Assembly: GCF_004804335.1 (NCBI RefSeq)
Contig: NZ_SRXY01000003.1
Coordinates: forward strand, 558,001-622,000
Reading direction: 5' to 3'
DNA: 64,000 bases
Source: Pacificoceanicola onchidii
GTDB taxonomy: Bacteria; Pseudomonadota; Alphaproteobacteria; Rhodobacterales; Rhodobacteraceae
Positions 8,148 through 17,192 of the stretch are shown in pieces (position 1 is the stretch's first letter; each line of letters opens with the position of its first letter). The translations under genes were made by a program, and so were the position numbers. The notes beneath the pieces were generated by a model. The model worked only from the letters and a program-made list of their open reading frames with translations, was not told where the DNA came from and searched no databases.

Positions 8148-9016
8148 ACCCCTCGGTCACAGGCGCCGTTCTGGCGATCCTCTTCACCGGGATGATCGCT
8201 GCCGCTGATGCCATCACCAAGCTGGTGGCCGGCAGCTATGAAGCGCCGCAGCTCTACGCCCTTGCCGCCGCCTTGGTGGCGCTCATGTCCTTTGGCGCAT
8301 CGAAAGCCAGCGCCGGTGAAAGCCTGCGGATAAAATCCGTCAAGCCCATGATCTTGCGCACGATTCTGACGATCATCGCGGCGCTCGCCTTCTTCCAGGC
8401 ATTCCGCCATCTGCCCTTTGCGGATGTGTTCCTGTTCATCGGGTTGATCCCGCTGATCGCAGCGGCCCTGTCCGGCCCGATCCTTGGCGAAGCGCCGCGC
8501 CCCGTGGCCTGGCTTGCGCTGACCATCGGTGCCTGCGGCGTTGTCTTCCTGATGCCCGGCGGTCTGACCGGCGCGCAGGCAGGGCACGTTTGGGCGCTTG
8601 TTGCGGCTTTCAGCGGCGCGGCCTCCATGTTGCTGGCACGGGTGATTGCCAAGGTCGAGCGTGTGCCGCTGGCGCAGGTCTTCTGGCCCAATCTCGGCCT
8701 TGCCGTTGTCATGGCGCTGGCACTGCCCTTTGTCTGGAAACCGATGGCTTTCATGGACATGATCTGGATAGTGGCCTACGCGGGATTCCTGTTTGGCGCG
8801 CGGTATGTCTCCGCCGAAGCCATGCGCTTCCTGCCAGCCTATGTGGCCATGCCGGTGATGAACGTACAGTTTGTCTGGATGGTGGCGATCGGCATCTACG
8901 CCTTTGGCGAAATCCCGAGCTTTGGCACGGTGATGGGCGTCATGCTGGTGATCGCCTCGGGCCTCTACCTCGTGGCCGAGGAGACGATTGCAAAGGCAGG
9001 CTCGCAAAACGCCTGA
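8144..9016 (+). CDS. EamA/DMT superfamily transporter
   Basis: A 290-residue inner-membrane protein with ten hydrophobic segments arranged as two EamA repeats, typical of drug/metabolite transporters. It begins AVLAILFTGMIAAADAITKL, and the second half holds VWALVAAFSGAASMLLARV. Substrates of DMT proteins cannot be read from sequence. Its 4-nt ATGA overlap with the upstream helical gene ties it to the repeat-peptide cassette, where it could export a product (inference). A hairpin terminator follows at 9037-9062, closing the operon. Confidence 0.85.
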   Translation: MNPSVTGAVLAILFTGMIAAADAITKLVAGSYEAPQLYALAAALVALMSFGASKASAGESLRIKSVKPMILRTILTIIAALAFFQAFRHLPFADVFLFIGLIPLIAAALSGPILGEAPRPVAWLALTIGACGVVFLMPGGLTGAQAGHVWALVAAFSGAASMLLARVIAKVERVPLAQVFWPNLGLAVVMALALPFVWKPMAFMDMIWIVAYAGFLFGARYVSAEAMRFLPAYVAMPVMNVQFVWMVAIGIYAFGEIPSFGTVMGVMLVIASGLYLVAEETIAKAGSQNA

Positions 9017-9036
9017 ACCCCTTCACGCACTACATG

Positions 9037-9062
9037 AGCCGCTCCTTGCAAGGGGCGGTTTT
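9037..9062 (+). terminator. Rho-independent terminator of the repeat-peptide operon
   Basis: CCGCTCC (9039-9045), a 6-nt loop and GGGGCGG (9052-9058) form a 7-bp stem with one G-T pair, followed directly by TTTT. It lies 22 nt after the transporter stop codon and just before the converging erpA gene. Confidence 0.7.
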
Positions 9063-9074
9063 CATGTGTGAAAA

Positions 9075-9398
9075 TCACATTGAGAAAGAGGTGCCGCAGC
9101 CGCAGGAACTGGTGGCGTTCGGGTTCTCGATGACAAAGCGCGCGCCGATCAGCTCTTCGCTGAAATCAATCACCGCGCCAGCGAGAAACGGCAGGGACAC
9201 CGGGTCCACGACAACGCGCTGACCATGGCCTTCGAGCACCATGTCCTCGCTTTCGGCATCATCGAGCCGGATGTCGTACTGAAACCCCGAGCAGCCGCCG
9301 CCTTCGACAGCCACGCGCAGCGCCTTGCCCTCGTCCCCGGCGCCGATCTCGGCAAGCCGTTCAAAGGCGCGGTCCGTTACTTTCGGAGGGAGCTGCAT
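9075..9398 (-). CDS. erpA: Iron-sulfur cluster insertion protein, HesB/IscA family
   Basis: A 107-residue A-type Fe-S carrier of the IscA/ErpA/SufA family, which delivers clusters to apo-enzymes. The three ligand cysteines are visible: GGCSGFQYD in the middle and the C-terminal SSCGCGTSF pair. I chose ATG 9398, with GAGG about 9 nt upstream and starting MQLPPKVTDRAFERL, rather than an upstream ATG that would add 36 atypical residues. It lies divergent to dgt, and their upstream regions overlap. Which A-type carrier subgroup it belongs to cannot be fixed by eye, so the symbol is the best guess. Confidence 0.88.
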   Translation of the reverse strand: MQLPPKVTDRAFERLAEIGAGDEGKALRVAVEGGGCSGFQYDIRLDDAESEDMVLEGHGQRVVVDPVSLPFLAGAVIDFSEELIGARFVIENPNATSSCGCGTSFSM

Positions 9399-9478
9399 CG
9401 CGGCGATCCTCTTGCTTTCAATCAAATCAGGCTTGGAATATATGGGCGCAAGGGACAGACGACAAGGATAAGGTTGAC

Positions 9479-10639
9479 ATGCGTGCAGAGTTTGCTTGCG
9501 AGCCATCAGGGGCGCGCGGTCGTCTGATCGTAGAAGAGGAAAGCGCCTTTCGCTCCTGTTTTCAACGGGATCGGGACCGGATCATCCACGCATCCAGCTT
9601 TCGGCGGCTCAAGCACAAGACGCAGGTGTTCGTCGAGCACGAGGGCGATTTCTACCGCACCCGCCTGACGCATAGCATCGAGGTGGCGCAGGTCGCGCGC
9701 ACCATCGCCAATGCACTGGGCCTGAACACCGATCTGACCGAAGCCGTGGCGCTGGCGCATGATTTGGGGCACACGCCGTTTGGCCACACCGGCGAAGACG
9801 CGCTGCACGCGCTCATGACGCCCTATGGCGGTTTTGACCACAACGCCCAGACGTTGAGGATCGTGACCAAGCTCGAGTGCCATTACACGGAGTTCGACGG
9901 GCTGAACCTGACCTGGGACACGCTGGAAGGCATTGCCAAGCATAATGGTCCGGTCGCAGATCCGATCCCCTATGCCTTGGCCGAATACAACGCCCGCCAC
10001 GATCTGGAACTGCACACCCACGCCAGCGCCGAAGCGCAGGTGGCGGCGCTGTCGGACGATGTGGCCTACAACAATCACGATCTGCAGGACGGTTTGCGGG
10101 CCGGGCTGTTTTCGGAGGCGGACATCTACGATCTGCCGATCATTGGTGCGGCCTATGACGAGGTCGATCGGCTCTATCCGGACACTGACGCTTACCGGCG
10201 GCGGCACGAGGCGCTGCGCCGGGTTTTTGGCGTGATGGTGGCGGATCTGATCGACACCTCGGCGGGCAAGCTGAAGGAAAGCGGCGCGCGTTCTGCGCGG
10301 GACGTTCGCGAGCTGGGGGGGCCGGTTATCGCGTTCTCCAAACCCATGTGGGCCGATCTGAAGCAGATCCGTGCTTTCCTATTCAAGAACATGTACCGCG
10401 CCCCCAGCGTGATGGAGCAGCGCGCCAAGGTCACGCAGGTCGTCGAGGCGCTTTTCCCGATCTACATGGCAGACCTCACGCTTCTGCCGCAACGCTGGCA
10501 CGGTGAGGCTGAGGCGGCGCAGGATGATACGGCGCGCGCGCGGCTTGTGGCGGATTACATCGCCGGGATGACGGACCGGTACGCCCTGCAACAGCACGCG
10601 CAATTCACCGGGACAGATATTCTGCACGACGGCATTTGA
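9479..10639 (+). CDS. dgt: Deoxyguanosinetriphosphate triphosphohydrolase-like protein
   Basis: A 386-residue HD-domain dNTPase that hydrolyses dNTPs to nucleoside and triphosphate. Visible parts are FRRLKHKTQVF near the N-terminus, RTRLTHSIEVAQVARTIA supplying the first metal His, and AHDLGHTPFGHTGE with the HD doublet. The C-terminal half is helical and ends in the usual HGLRPQ-less short form of alphaproteobacterial type 2 enzymes. It is divergent from erpA and followed after 122 nt by an SDR-like gene. Confidence 0.92.
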   Translation: MRAEFACEPSGARGRLIVEEESAFRSCFQRDRDRIIHASSFRRLKHKTQVFVEHEGDFYRTRLTHSIEVAQVARTIANALGLNTDLTEAVALAHDLGHTPFGHTGEDALHALMTPYGGFDHNAQTLRIVTKLECHYTEFDGLNLTWDTLEGIAKHNGPVADPIPYALAEYNARHDLELHTHASAEAQVAALSDDVAYNNHDLQDGLRAGLFSEADIYDLPIIGAAYDEVDRLYPDTDAYRRRHEALRRVFGVMVADLIDTSAGKLKESGARSARDVRELGGPVIAFSKPMWADLKQIRAFLFKNMYRAPSVMEQRAKVTQVVEALFPIYMADLTLLPQRWHGEAEAAQDDTARARLVADYIAGMTDRYALQQHAQFTGTDILHDGI

Positions 10640-10761
10640 TCGGCCTTGGTGCAAAACGCTCTTTATTCTTCCACGCTGCGCAACTTATAAGTGTCCAAAT
10701 CCGAAGGTGACCTGCGGTAAAGGGCAGTGCGCCAGAGGCGGGTGCGTGATGGTGGGGCGGC

Positions 10762-11385
10762 GTGTTCAGCGTGTCGAGATTCAAAGGCCAGACGGTGTTT
10801 GTTGCCGGGGTCGAGCATCCGCTCGGTGCCTCGCTGACGCGTCGGTTGGTGGGCTTCGGGGCCAATGTGGTGGCTCTGGGCGAAGAAGAAGAGGCGCTGT
10901 GGCGCTTGGCGCAGCGCTGTAATGGCTCAGTTGAAACGCTTGGGCTTGGGCGCGGCTGGCGCGATGTGCTGCGGATCTTGCAGGACTGCTGGGCCGATGA
11001 GCCGGTGCATCTTTTCGTTGATCTCTTCCCGATGGCCGAGGCAACCAGCATGGCCGAAACCCGCGATGTCTTCTCCCGCAGCGCCGCGCTGGCCGCCGCC
11101 CTCGTGCACGGTATGCGGGCAGGGGAGGCGCGCGCGGTGCTCTGCTTTCCGGCGGCCCAGGGCGGCACGCCCAACCGCGGCACCCGCGCGGCCAGCTATG
11201 CGGGCATGGTGGGTCATTTCGGCAAGGAATGCGCGCCGGGACGCTTCCATGGGTTGAAGATCGAAGACGCGGGCAACAACTGGTCCGACGCCGCGCTGGT
11301 TTCTGCCGGGGATGCGGTTTTGATGCTTTGCCATCCGATCTCGCGCGGGGTGAAATCCGGCACGGTGCTGAACTGGGCCCCTTGA
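10762..11385 (+). CDS. Degenerate short-chain dehydrogenase-like protein
   Basis: A 207-residue Rossmann-type protein. The N-terminal FKGQTVFVAGVEHPLGASLTR resembles the SDR nucleotide-binding loop, but Gly-x-x-x-Gly-x-Gly is replaced by AGVEHPLGAS. A YxxxK catalytic pair is not obvious: the expected region reads ASYAGMVGHFGKE, with Tyr and Lys too far apart. It is therefore probably an inactive or diverged SDR. The start is uncertain: the GTG at 10762 is used, but no strong ribosome-binding site separates it from nearby alternatives. It lies between dgt and the antiporter on the same strand. Confidence 0.55.
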   Translation: MFSVSRFKGQTVFVAGVEHPLGASLTRRLVGFGANVVALGEEEEALWRLAQRCNGSVETLGLGRGWRDVLRILQDCWADEPVHLFVDLFPMAEATSMAETRDVFSRSAALAAALVHGMRAGEARAVLCFPAAQGGTPNRGTRAASYAGMVGHFGKECAPGRFHGLKIEDAGNNWSDAALVSAGDAVLMLCHPISRGVKSGTVLNWAP

Positions 11386-11472
11386 CCCATCGTCAATAGA
11401 AAAGCGCTTTGCCTTCAAGCCACTTGCGGTATGGTCTGGCGAAACGTGCGCGGTCAGGACGGGGTTCGACGA

Positions 11473-13320
11473 ATGGCAATCAGCGAAGCAGCAACCGGGC
11501 TCGCCCCGGTTCTGGCGTTTTCCCTTGTGGGCGCGCTGGGGGTTGGCAGCCAGTGGCTGGCATGGCGTCTGCGCCTCCCGGCCATTGTCCTGATGCTCGC
11601 CGCCGGGCTGATCGTCGGGCCGGTCCTGGGCATCCTGAACCCGGCGGAACAGTTTGGCGACATGCTCTCACCCATGGTGGCCATCGCCGTGGCGATCATC
11701 CTGTTTGAAGGCGGTCTGACCCTCAATTTCCATTCCTTGCGCGATGCGGCCACTGGGGTGCGCCGCCTTGTGATTGTCGGCGCGCCGCTTGGCTGGCTCG
11801 CCTCGACGCTCACCTTGCATTACGTGGCGGGGTTGAGCTGGGCCAGCTCTGCGGTCTTTGGCGGCATCATGATTGTCACCGGCCCCACGGTGATCGCGCC
11901 GCTGCTCAGGCAGGCGAAACTGTCGAAACGCCCCGCCGCCCTGTTGCAATGGGAAGCCATTGTGAACGATCCGGTGGGCGCGCTGGCGGCTGTGCTCGCC
12001 TTCGAGGTGGTGATCGTCATGCAAACCGCCACGGGCGTCGGCCATGCGATCCAGCTTCTGGCCTTGGGCATCTTGATTGCCACGGTGCTTGGCGTGGCGG
12101 CGGGCTGGGGCATCGTTCGGGCCTTCCGCCTTGCCTATGTGCCTGAATACATGAAAGTTCCCGTGTTGTTTGTGGTGTTGATCGGGGTCTTTGCCCTGGC
12201 CGATTCCGTCCTGCACGAAAGCGGGCTTCTGACCGTGACCATCATGGGCCTCTGGATCGCCAACGCCGATCTGCCGAGCTACACCGAACTGCGCCGTTTC
12301 AAGGAACACGCCACGGTCCTGCTCGTCTCGGGCGTCTTTATCCTCTTGGCCGCAGGCATGAGTTTTGACGTACTGGCCACACTCGACTGGCGGGCAGGGG
12401 CCTTTGTTCTGGCGGTGATCCTGCTGGCCCGGCCTTTGCCGGTTCTTGCCTCGCTCGCCTTTACCGATGTGCCATGGAAAGAGCGGGCGCTGGTGGCCAT
12501 GACCGGCCCGCGCGGCGTGGTGCTTGTGGCAGTGGCCGGGCTTTTTGGCGAACGGTTGGCCACGCTTGGCGTGGAAGACGGCGCGCGCATCGCGCCGCTG
12601 GCCTTTGCGCTCGTCGCTGCCACCGTTGTCCTGCACGGTTTCACCCTGACGCCGCTCGCCCGCGCCCTTGGCCTGACCGCCAGCAGCGCTCCGGGCGTCA
12701 TGATCCTTGGTGGCTCACGCTGGTCCGTGGCCCTCGCCGGGGCGCTGAAGAAAATGGACCTGCCGGTGATCATCGCCGATCCCAATCACGGCCATCTGCG
12801 CGCCGCGCGGGAAGCGGGGATCGAGACATGGTTCGGTGACATTCTGTCGGAGGCGGCGGAGCACCGGCTGGAACTGGCGGCGTACGAAAAGCTGATCTGC
12901 GCCACGGACAATGACGCCTACAACACGCTTGTGGCGACGGACCTCGCGCCGGAGTTCGGGCGCGAAAACGTCTTCCAGCTCAAACGCGTCAAACAAACCA
13001 GCACGCGCCACGTCCTGCCAGCCACGCTTGGCGGGCGGACTATTGGCGCGGATGAGACCTATCTTGAGGCCAATGCGCGGCTGGCGGATGGCTGGGAGTT
13101 CCGGGTCACAAGCCTGAGCGATGAGTTTTCTTTGGAAGATTGGCGGGAAACCAATCCCGAAGCGATCCTCGTCGCGACCCTCGGCCCCAAAGGCACGCTG
13201 CGTTTCCTTACGACGAAAGACACACCAAAACCCAAGGATGTGGCGCGTTTGCTGGCTTACAGCCCCATGCGCGAAGAGCGGCGGGACGCGCAGGCCGGCA
13301 CAAGCGCGGGTCAGGCATAG
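11473..13320 (+). CDS. Cation:proton antiporter, CPA1 type with C-terminal TrkA-N-like domain
   Basis: A 615-residue inner-membrane antiporter. About 12 hydrophobic segments span residues 10-400 with the family motifs IILFEGGLTL, GGIMIVTGPTVIAPLLR and QWEAIVNDPVGALAAV, where the conserved ND pair and Asp support Na+(K+)/H+ exchange. A Rossmann-like TrkA-N segment follows (GVMILGGSRWSVALAGALKK, ending in a regulatory tail). ATG 11473 (MAISEAATGL) is preferred over an ATG 42 nt upstream because the extra residues are basic and atypical. Long CPA1 proteins with this tail are common in marine Alphaproteobacteria, where pH and salt homeostasis is the usual role. Confidence 0.88.
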   Translation: MAISEAATGLAPVLAFSLVGALGVGSQWLAWRLRLPAIVLMLAAGLIVGPVLGILNPAEQFGDMLSPMVAIAVAIILFEGGLTLNFHSLRDAATGVRRLVIVGAPLGWLASTLTLHYVAGLSWASSAVFGGIMIVTGPTVIAPLLRQAKLSKRPAALLQWEAIVNDPVGALAAVLAFEVVIVMQTATGVGHAIQLLALGILIATVLGVAAGWGIVRAFRLAYVPEYMKVPVLFVVLIGVFALADSVLHESGLLTVTIMGLWIANADLPSYTELRRFKEHATVLLVSGVFILLAAGMSFDVLATLDWRAGAFVLAVILLARPLPVLASLAFTDVPWKERALVAMTGPRGVVLVAVAGLFGERLATLGVEDGARIAPLAFALVAATVVLHGFTLTPLARALGLTASSAPGVMILGGSRWSVALAGALKKMDLPVIIADPNHGHLRAAREAGIETWFGDILSEAAEHRLELAAYEKLICATDNDAYNTLVATDLAPEFGRENVFQLKRVKQTSTRHVLPATLGGRTIGADETYLEANARLADGWEFRVTSLSDEFSLEDWRETNPEAILVATLGPKGTLRFLTTKDTPKPKDVARLLAYSPMREERRDAQAGTSAGQA

Positions 13321-13380
13321 AGGCCATTTGACCCCGCCCATCAAAATGATAGAGGAGGCCCCAAGAGTCTGGAGCCTGAC

Positions 13381-15123
13381 ATGAACCTCTTTACCGATAT
13401 CCGTACCCTTGTGATTGCTTCGATCGAGGCGATGCAGGCGGCGGGCGATCTGCCCGGCGATCTGAACCTCGGCCCCGTGACGGTCGAGCCGCCGCGCGAT
13501 CCGCTGCACGGCGATATGGCGACCAACGCCGCGATGGTGCTGGCCAAGCCCGCCAAACAAAAGCCGCGCGATATTGCCGAAGCTCTTGTGGCGCGTCTGG
13601 CCGCAGATGAGCGCGTGGCAAGCGCCGAAGTGGCAGGCCCCGGCTTCATCAACCTGCGGCTGGCGCATGGCGTCTGGCAGGCGCTGCCCGGTGCGATCCT
13701 CAAAATGGGCAATCAGTTTGGTCGCTCCGCCATGGGCGCGGGTAAAAAGGTCAACGTCGAATATGTCTCCGCCAACCCCACCGGGCCAATGCACGTCGGC
13801 CACGCGCGCGGCGCGGTGGTGGGGGATGCCATCGCCAGCCTGCTGGATTTCGCGGGCTGGGATGTCACGCGCGAGTATTACATCAACGATGGTGGCGGAC
13901 AGGTCGACGTGCTCGCCCGCTCTGTCTACCTGCGCTATCTCGAAGCCCATGGACAGGAAGTCGAGTTTGTCGATGGCACCTATCCGGGCGACTATCTCGT
14001 GGCCGTCGGGCAAGCGCTGAAAGAGAAAGTCGGCGACGACTATCTCGACAAAGGCGAGCAGTACTGGCTGCAGGATGTCCGCGAGTTTTCGACCGACGCG
14101 ATGATGGCGCTGATCCGCGCTGATCTCAAAGCGCTCGGCGTTGAGATGGATCACTTCTTCTCGGAGAAATCGCTCTACGGCACCGGCAAGATCGAAGCGG
14201 CGATTGACAGCTTACGGGACAAGGATCTGATCTATCGCGGCGTTCTGGAGCCGCCCAAAGGCAAAAAGCCCGAAGACTGGGAGCCGCGCGAGCAAACGCT
14301 GTTCAAATCCACCGCCCATGGCGACGATGTGGACCGGCCGATCATGAAATCGGATGGCGCGTGGACCTACTTCGCCCCGGACATCGCTTATCACTGGGAC
14401 AAGGTGCAGCGCGGCTATGATCTGTTGATCGACATTTTCGGCGCGGATCACGGCGGCTATGTCAAACGGATGAAAGCGGCGGTCTCGGCGCTCTCGGACG
14501 GGCAAACGCCGCTCGATATCAAGCTGATCCAGCTTGTGAAGCTCTACAAGAACGGCGAGCCGTTCAAAATGTCCAAGCGGGCAGGGACCTTTGTCACCCT
14601 GCGCGACGTGGTGGATATGGTTGGCCCCGATGTTGCGCGCTTCCACATGCTGACGCGCAAGAACGATGCGGCGCTGGACTTTGACTTCGACAAGGTGGTC
14701 GAGCAGTCCAAGGAAAACCCGGTGTTCTATGTGCAATACGCGCACGCGCGGATCTGCTCGGTGCTGCGAAAGGCGGCAGAGCAGGGGATCGACGTCTCTG
14801 ACGCGACCCTGGCCGATGTGGACCTTTCCGGCATGACCCATACGGCGGAACTGGCGCTGGCGGGCAAGCTGGCGGAATTCCCGCGTCTTATCGAGATTGC
14901 GGCCAAGGGCAACGAGCCGCACCGCGTCGCCACCTACCTGAGCGAGCTGGCTGCGGAACTGCACGGACTGTGGAACCGGGGCAACGATGAGCCGGCCTTG
15001 CGTTTCGTGCAGGACGATCCTGCAACATCGCAGGCGAAGATCGCGCTCGCACGCGCCACGGCGGTTGTTATTTCCTCCGCTTTGGGTATTTTGGGCGTGA
15101 CTCCGATGCAGGAAATGCGCTGA
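13381..15123 (+). CDS. argS: Arginyl-tRNA synthetase
   Basis: A 580-residue class I aminoacyl-tRNA synthetase that charges tRNA-Arg. The HIGH-type signature is present in ANPTGPMHVGHARGAVVGD, the KMSK-type signature in FKMSKRAGTF, and the C-terminal DALR anticodon-binding domain covers about residues 450-580, ending in VVISSALGILGV. An N-terminal Arg-S additional domain covers residues 1-85. Size and order are typical. The following gene is an SPOR protein after 78 nt. Confidence 0.97.
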   Translation: MNLFTDIRTLVIASIEAMQAAGDLPGDLNLGPVTVEPPRDPLHGDMATNAAMVLAKPAKQKPRDIAEALVARLAADERVASAEVAGPGFINLRLAHGVWQALPGAILKMGNQFGRSAMGAGKKVNVEYVSANPTGPMHVGHARGAVVGDAIASLLDFAGWDVTREYYINDGGGQVDVLARSVYLRYLEAHGQEVEFVDGTYPGDYLVAVGQALKEKVGDDYLDKGEQYWLQDVREFSTDAMMALIRADLKALGVEMDHFFSEKSLYGTGKIEAAIDSLRDKDLIYRGVLEPPKGKKPEDWEPREQTLFKSTAHGDDVDRPIMKSDGAWTYFAPDIAYHWDKVQRGYDLLIDIFGADHGGYVKRMKAAVSALSDGQTPLDIKLIQLVKLYKNGEPFKMSKRAGTFVTLRDVVDMVGPDVARFHMLTRKNDAALDFDFDKVVEQSKENPVFYVQYAHARICSVLRKAAEQGIDVSDATLADVDLSGMTHTAELALAGKLAEFPRLIEIAAKGNEPHRVATYLSELAAELHGLWNRGNDEPALRFVQDDPATSQAKIALARATAVVISSALGILGVTPMQEMR

Positions 15124-15201
15124 CCAACAAGCGCAGCTGATCGGGCAAAGGCAGAGCAGTGGATCCGGACGGCACGCACCGTTCGGACGAGACGAGGCGA
15201 A

Positions 15202-16194
15202 ATGACCGATCACAGCTATCACGGGGCCGCACCTGCGGCTCCTGTCGGAAGAAGTGCAGGCTCCATGGCCAATATCGCCGGGGCGGTGACCTCGCTGGCG
15301 CTTGTCGTTGGCGTGGGCGTGTGGGGCTATCAAACCTTGGCACGCGACGTCTCCGGCATTCCGGTGGTGCGCGCCACGGGCACACCGATGCGCATCGCGC
15401 CGGAAAACCCCGGCGGCACTCTGGCGGATCATCAGGGTCTTGCGGTGAACGGCGTGGCTGGCAGCGGGTTGGCTGCGGGTCCGGCGGATCGTCTGGTTCT
15501 TGCGCCGCGCCCGGCCGGGCTTTCCGAGGAAGACGTGGCGCAGGGCCTTCTGGCCAATATCGCCCCGAGGCAGGACGCGCCGCGTCCGGTCGCGGTGATG
15601 CCCGCACCTGAATTGCGCGCGCCGGAACCGGCGCAGCCGCTGGCCCAGCCCGGTGATCCTTTGCAGGCACTGGCCGAAGAACTGGCCGCAGGCGCCGCGC
15701 CGCTGAGTGATCTCGCCCCTGGCGAGGACAAGCCGGTGACCGCCGCCGTCACGCCAACTGCGCCCGTCGTCGAAGAGACCGGCTCCGCGCCGAAACCCGG
15801 CCCCGGCCTTGCGCGCTCGCTCCGGCCCAAACTGCGCCCGAGCACGATCAAGACCGCCTCTGTCGGCGCGGTTGCGCCAGAGGAAATCGCCGCCGCTGTG
15901 GCCGCCGCCGATGCCCCCGAAATCGAAGCCGCGAGCCTGCCTACCGGCACCCGCCTTGTGCAGATCGGTGCCTTTGACAGCCCCGAAAGCGCCCGCGCCG
16001 AATGGAAACGGTTGGAGGTGCGCTTTGGCGATTATCTCGACGGCAAGGATCGTGTGATCCAGAAAGCCAGCAGCGGCGGGCGGGTGTTCTACCGTCTGCG
16101 CGCCCATGGCTTTGCGGACCTCTCTGATGCCCGCCGCTTCTGTGCGGCCTTCGTGGCGCAAAACGTCGACTGCATCCCGGTGGTGACGCGGTGA
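15202..16194 (+). CDS. SPOR domain cell-division/envelope protein
   Basis: A 330-residue protein with a short cytoplasmic N-terminus, one membrane helix (about residues 23-45, ANIAGAVTSLALVVGVGVWG), a long Pro/Ala-rich periplasmic linker, and a C-terminal SPOR domain (about 255-328, GTRLVQIGAFDSPESARAEW). SPOR domains bind denuded glycan strands at division septa. Its stop overlaps the GTG start of nagZ by 4 nt, coupling peptidoglycan binding with the peptidoglycan-recycling gene. ATG 15202 follows GACGAGG. The linker length is variable in this family and its composition carries no clear motif. Confidence 0.88.
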   Translation: MTDHSYHGAAPAAPVGRSAGSMANIAGAVTSLALVVGVGVWGYQTLARDVSGIPVVRATGTPMRIAPENPGGTLADHQGLAVNGVAGSGLAAGPADRLVLAPRPAGLSEEDVAQGLLANIAPRQDAPRPVAVMPAPELRAPEPAQPLAQPGDPLQALAEELAAGAAPLSDLAPGEDKPVTAAVTPTAPVVEETGSAPKPGPGLARSLRPKLRPSTIKTASVGAVAPEEIAAAVAAADAPEIEAASLPTGTRLVQIGAFDSPESARAEWKRLEVRFGDYLDGKDRVIQKASSGGRVFYRLRAHGFADLSDARRFCAAFVAQNVDCIPVVTR

Positions 16195-17192
16195 GTTTTG
16201 GCGCGGCGATCCTCGGCTGTGCCGGGGAACGGCTGACGGCAGAGGAAAAGCGGCTCTATCGGGACACGAACCCGTTCGGCTTCATCCTCTTCACCCGCAA
16301 CCTGAGCGATGCTGATCAAATCCGTGCGCTGACCGCTGAGATGCGCGAGAGCGTCGGACGGAATGCCCCCGTGTTCATTGATCAGGAAGGCGGGCGCGTG
16401 CAGCGTATGCGCGCGCCGCTTGTGCGTGACTGGCTGCCGCCACTGGACGACGTGGCGCGGTTTGGCGCGGATGCCGAGACGGCCATGTACCTGCGCTACG
16501 CGATCATCAGCCGCGAATTGCTGGCGCTCGGGATTGACGGCAATTGCTCTCCCGCGCTCGATGTGGCCCGCCCCGACACGCATGCCGTCCTGCGCAATCG
16601 CCTTCTGGGCGACAATCCGCGCGATGTGGTGCGGCTCGGCAAAGCCGTGGCGCTGGCGCATATGGATCAGGGCGTATTGCCGGTGATCAAACATATGCCC
16701 GGCCATGGGCTGGGCACGCTCGACAGCCATCTTGAACTGCCGCGTGTTGCGGCGGGTCGCGACGTGCTCGACAAGATCGACTTCGAGGTCTTTGCGCAAT
16801 TCAACCAGTCGCCGCTTGGCATGACCTGTCATCTCGTGTTCGACGAGATCGACCCGCGTCCCGCCACCCTCTCTCCGGTCATGATTGACCTGATCCGCAG
16901 CCAGATCGGCTTCGAGGGGTTCCTGATGACCGACGACATTTCCATGGAAGCGCTTTCGGGCACGATCCCGGAACGCGGCTCGGCGGCGCTCGCGGCGGGC
17001 TGTGATGCGGTGCTGCACTGCAACGGCGATCTGGCGGAGATGCAGGCGCTCATGGCGCGGATCGGCCCCATGTCCGAAGCGGCGCAGACCCGCGCAGAGC
17101 AGGCGCTCAACCACCGCAAGGCACGCAATCCCGTTGACATCGAAACCCTGACGGCGGAGTTTGAGGCTTTGAGCCAACAGCACCCGCAATGA
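16191..17192 (+). CDS. nagZ: Beta-N-acetylhexosaminidase
   Basis: A 333-residue glycoside hydrolase family 3 enzyme that removes GlcNAc from anhydromuropeptides during cell-wall recycling in the cytoplasm. It shows FGFILFTRN, VFIDQEGGRVQRM, the KHMPGHGLGTLDSHLELP signature with the catalytic His and Asp loop, and GFLMTDDISMEAL with the nucleophile Asp. The start is GTG 16191, overlapping the SPOR gene stop (GTGA). Its own stop overlaps scpA's ATG (ATGA). The nagZ-scpA-scpB order is usual in Alphaproteobacteria. Confidence 0.95.
   Translation: MSFGAAILGCAGERLTAEEKRLYRDTNPFGFILFTRNLSDADQIRALTAEMRESVGRNAPVFIDQEGGRVQRMRAPLVRDWLPPLDDVARFGADAETAMYLRYAIISRELLALGIDGNCSPALDVARPDTHAVLRNRLLGDNPRDVVRLGKAVALAHMDQGVLPVIKHMPGHGLGTLDSHLELPRVAAGRDVLDKIDFEVFAQFNQSPLGMTCHLVFDEIDPRPATLSPVMIDLIRSQIGFEGFLMTDDISMEALSGTIPERGSAALAAGCDAVLHCNGDLAEMQALMARIGPMSEAAQTRAEQALNHRKARNPVDIETLTAEFEALSQQHPQ

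Noticed and set aside
14212-16161. 649-aa minus-strand frame opposite argS and the SPOR gene
   Set aside because: It is antisense to two well-supported genes, with no recognisable domain; typical of high-GC DNA.
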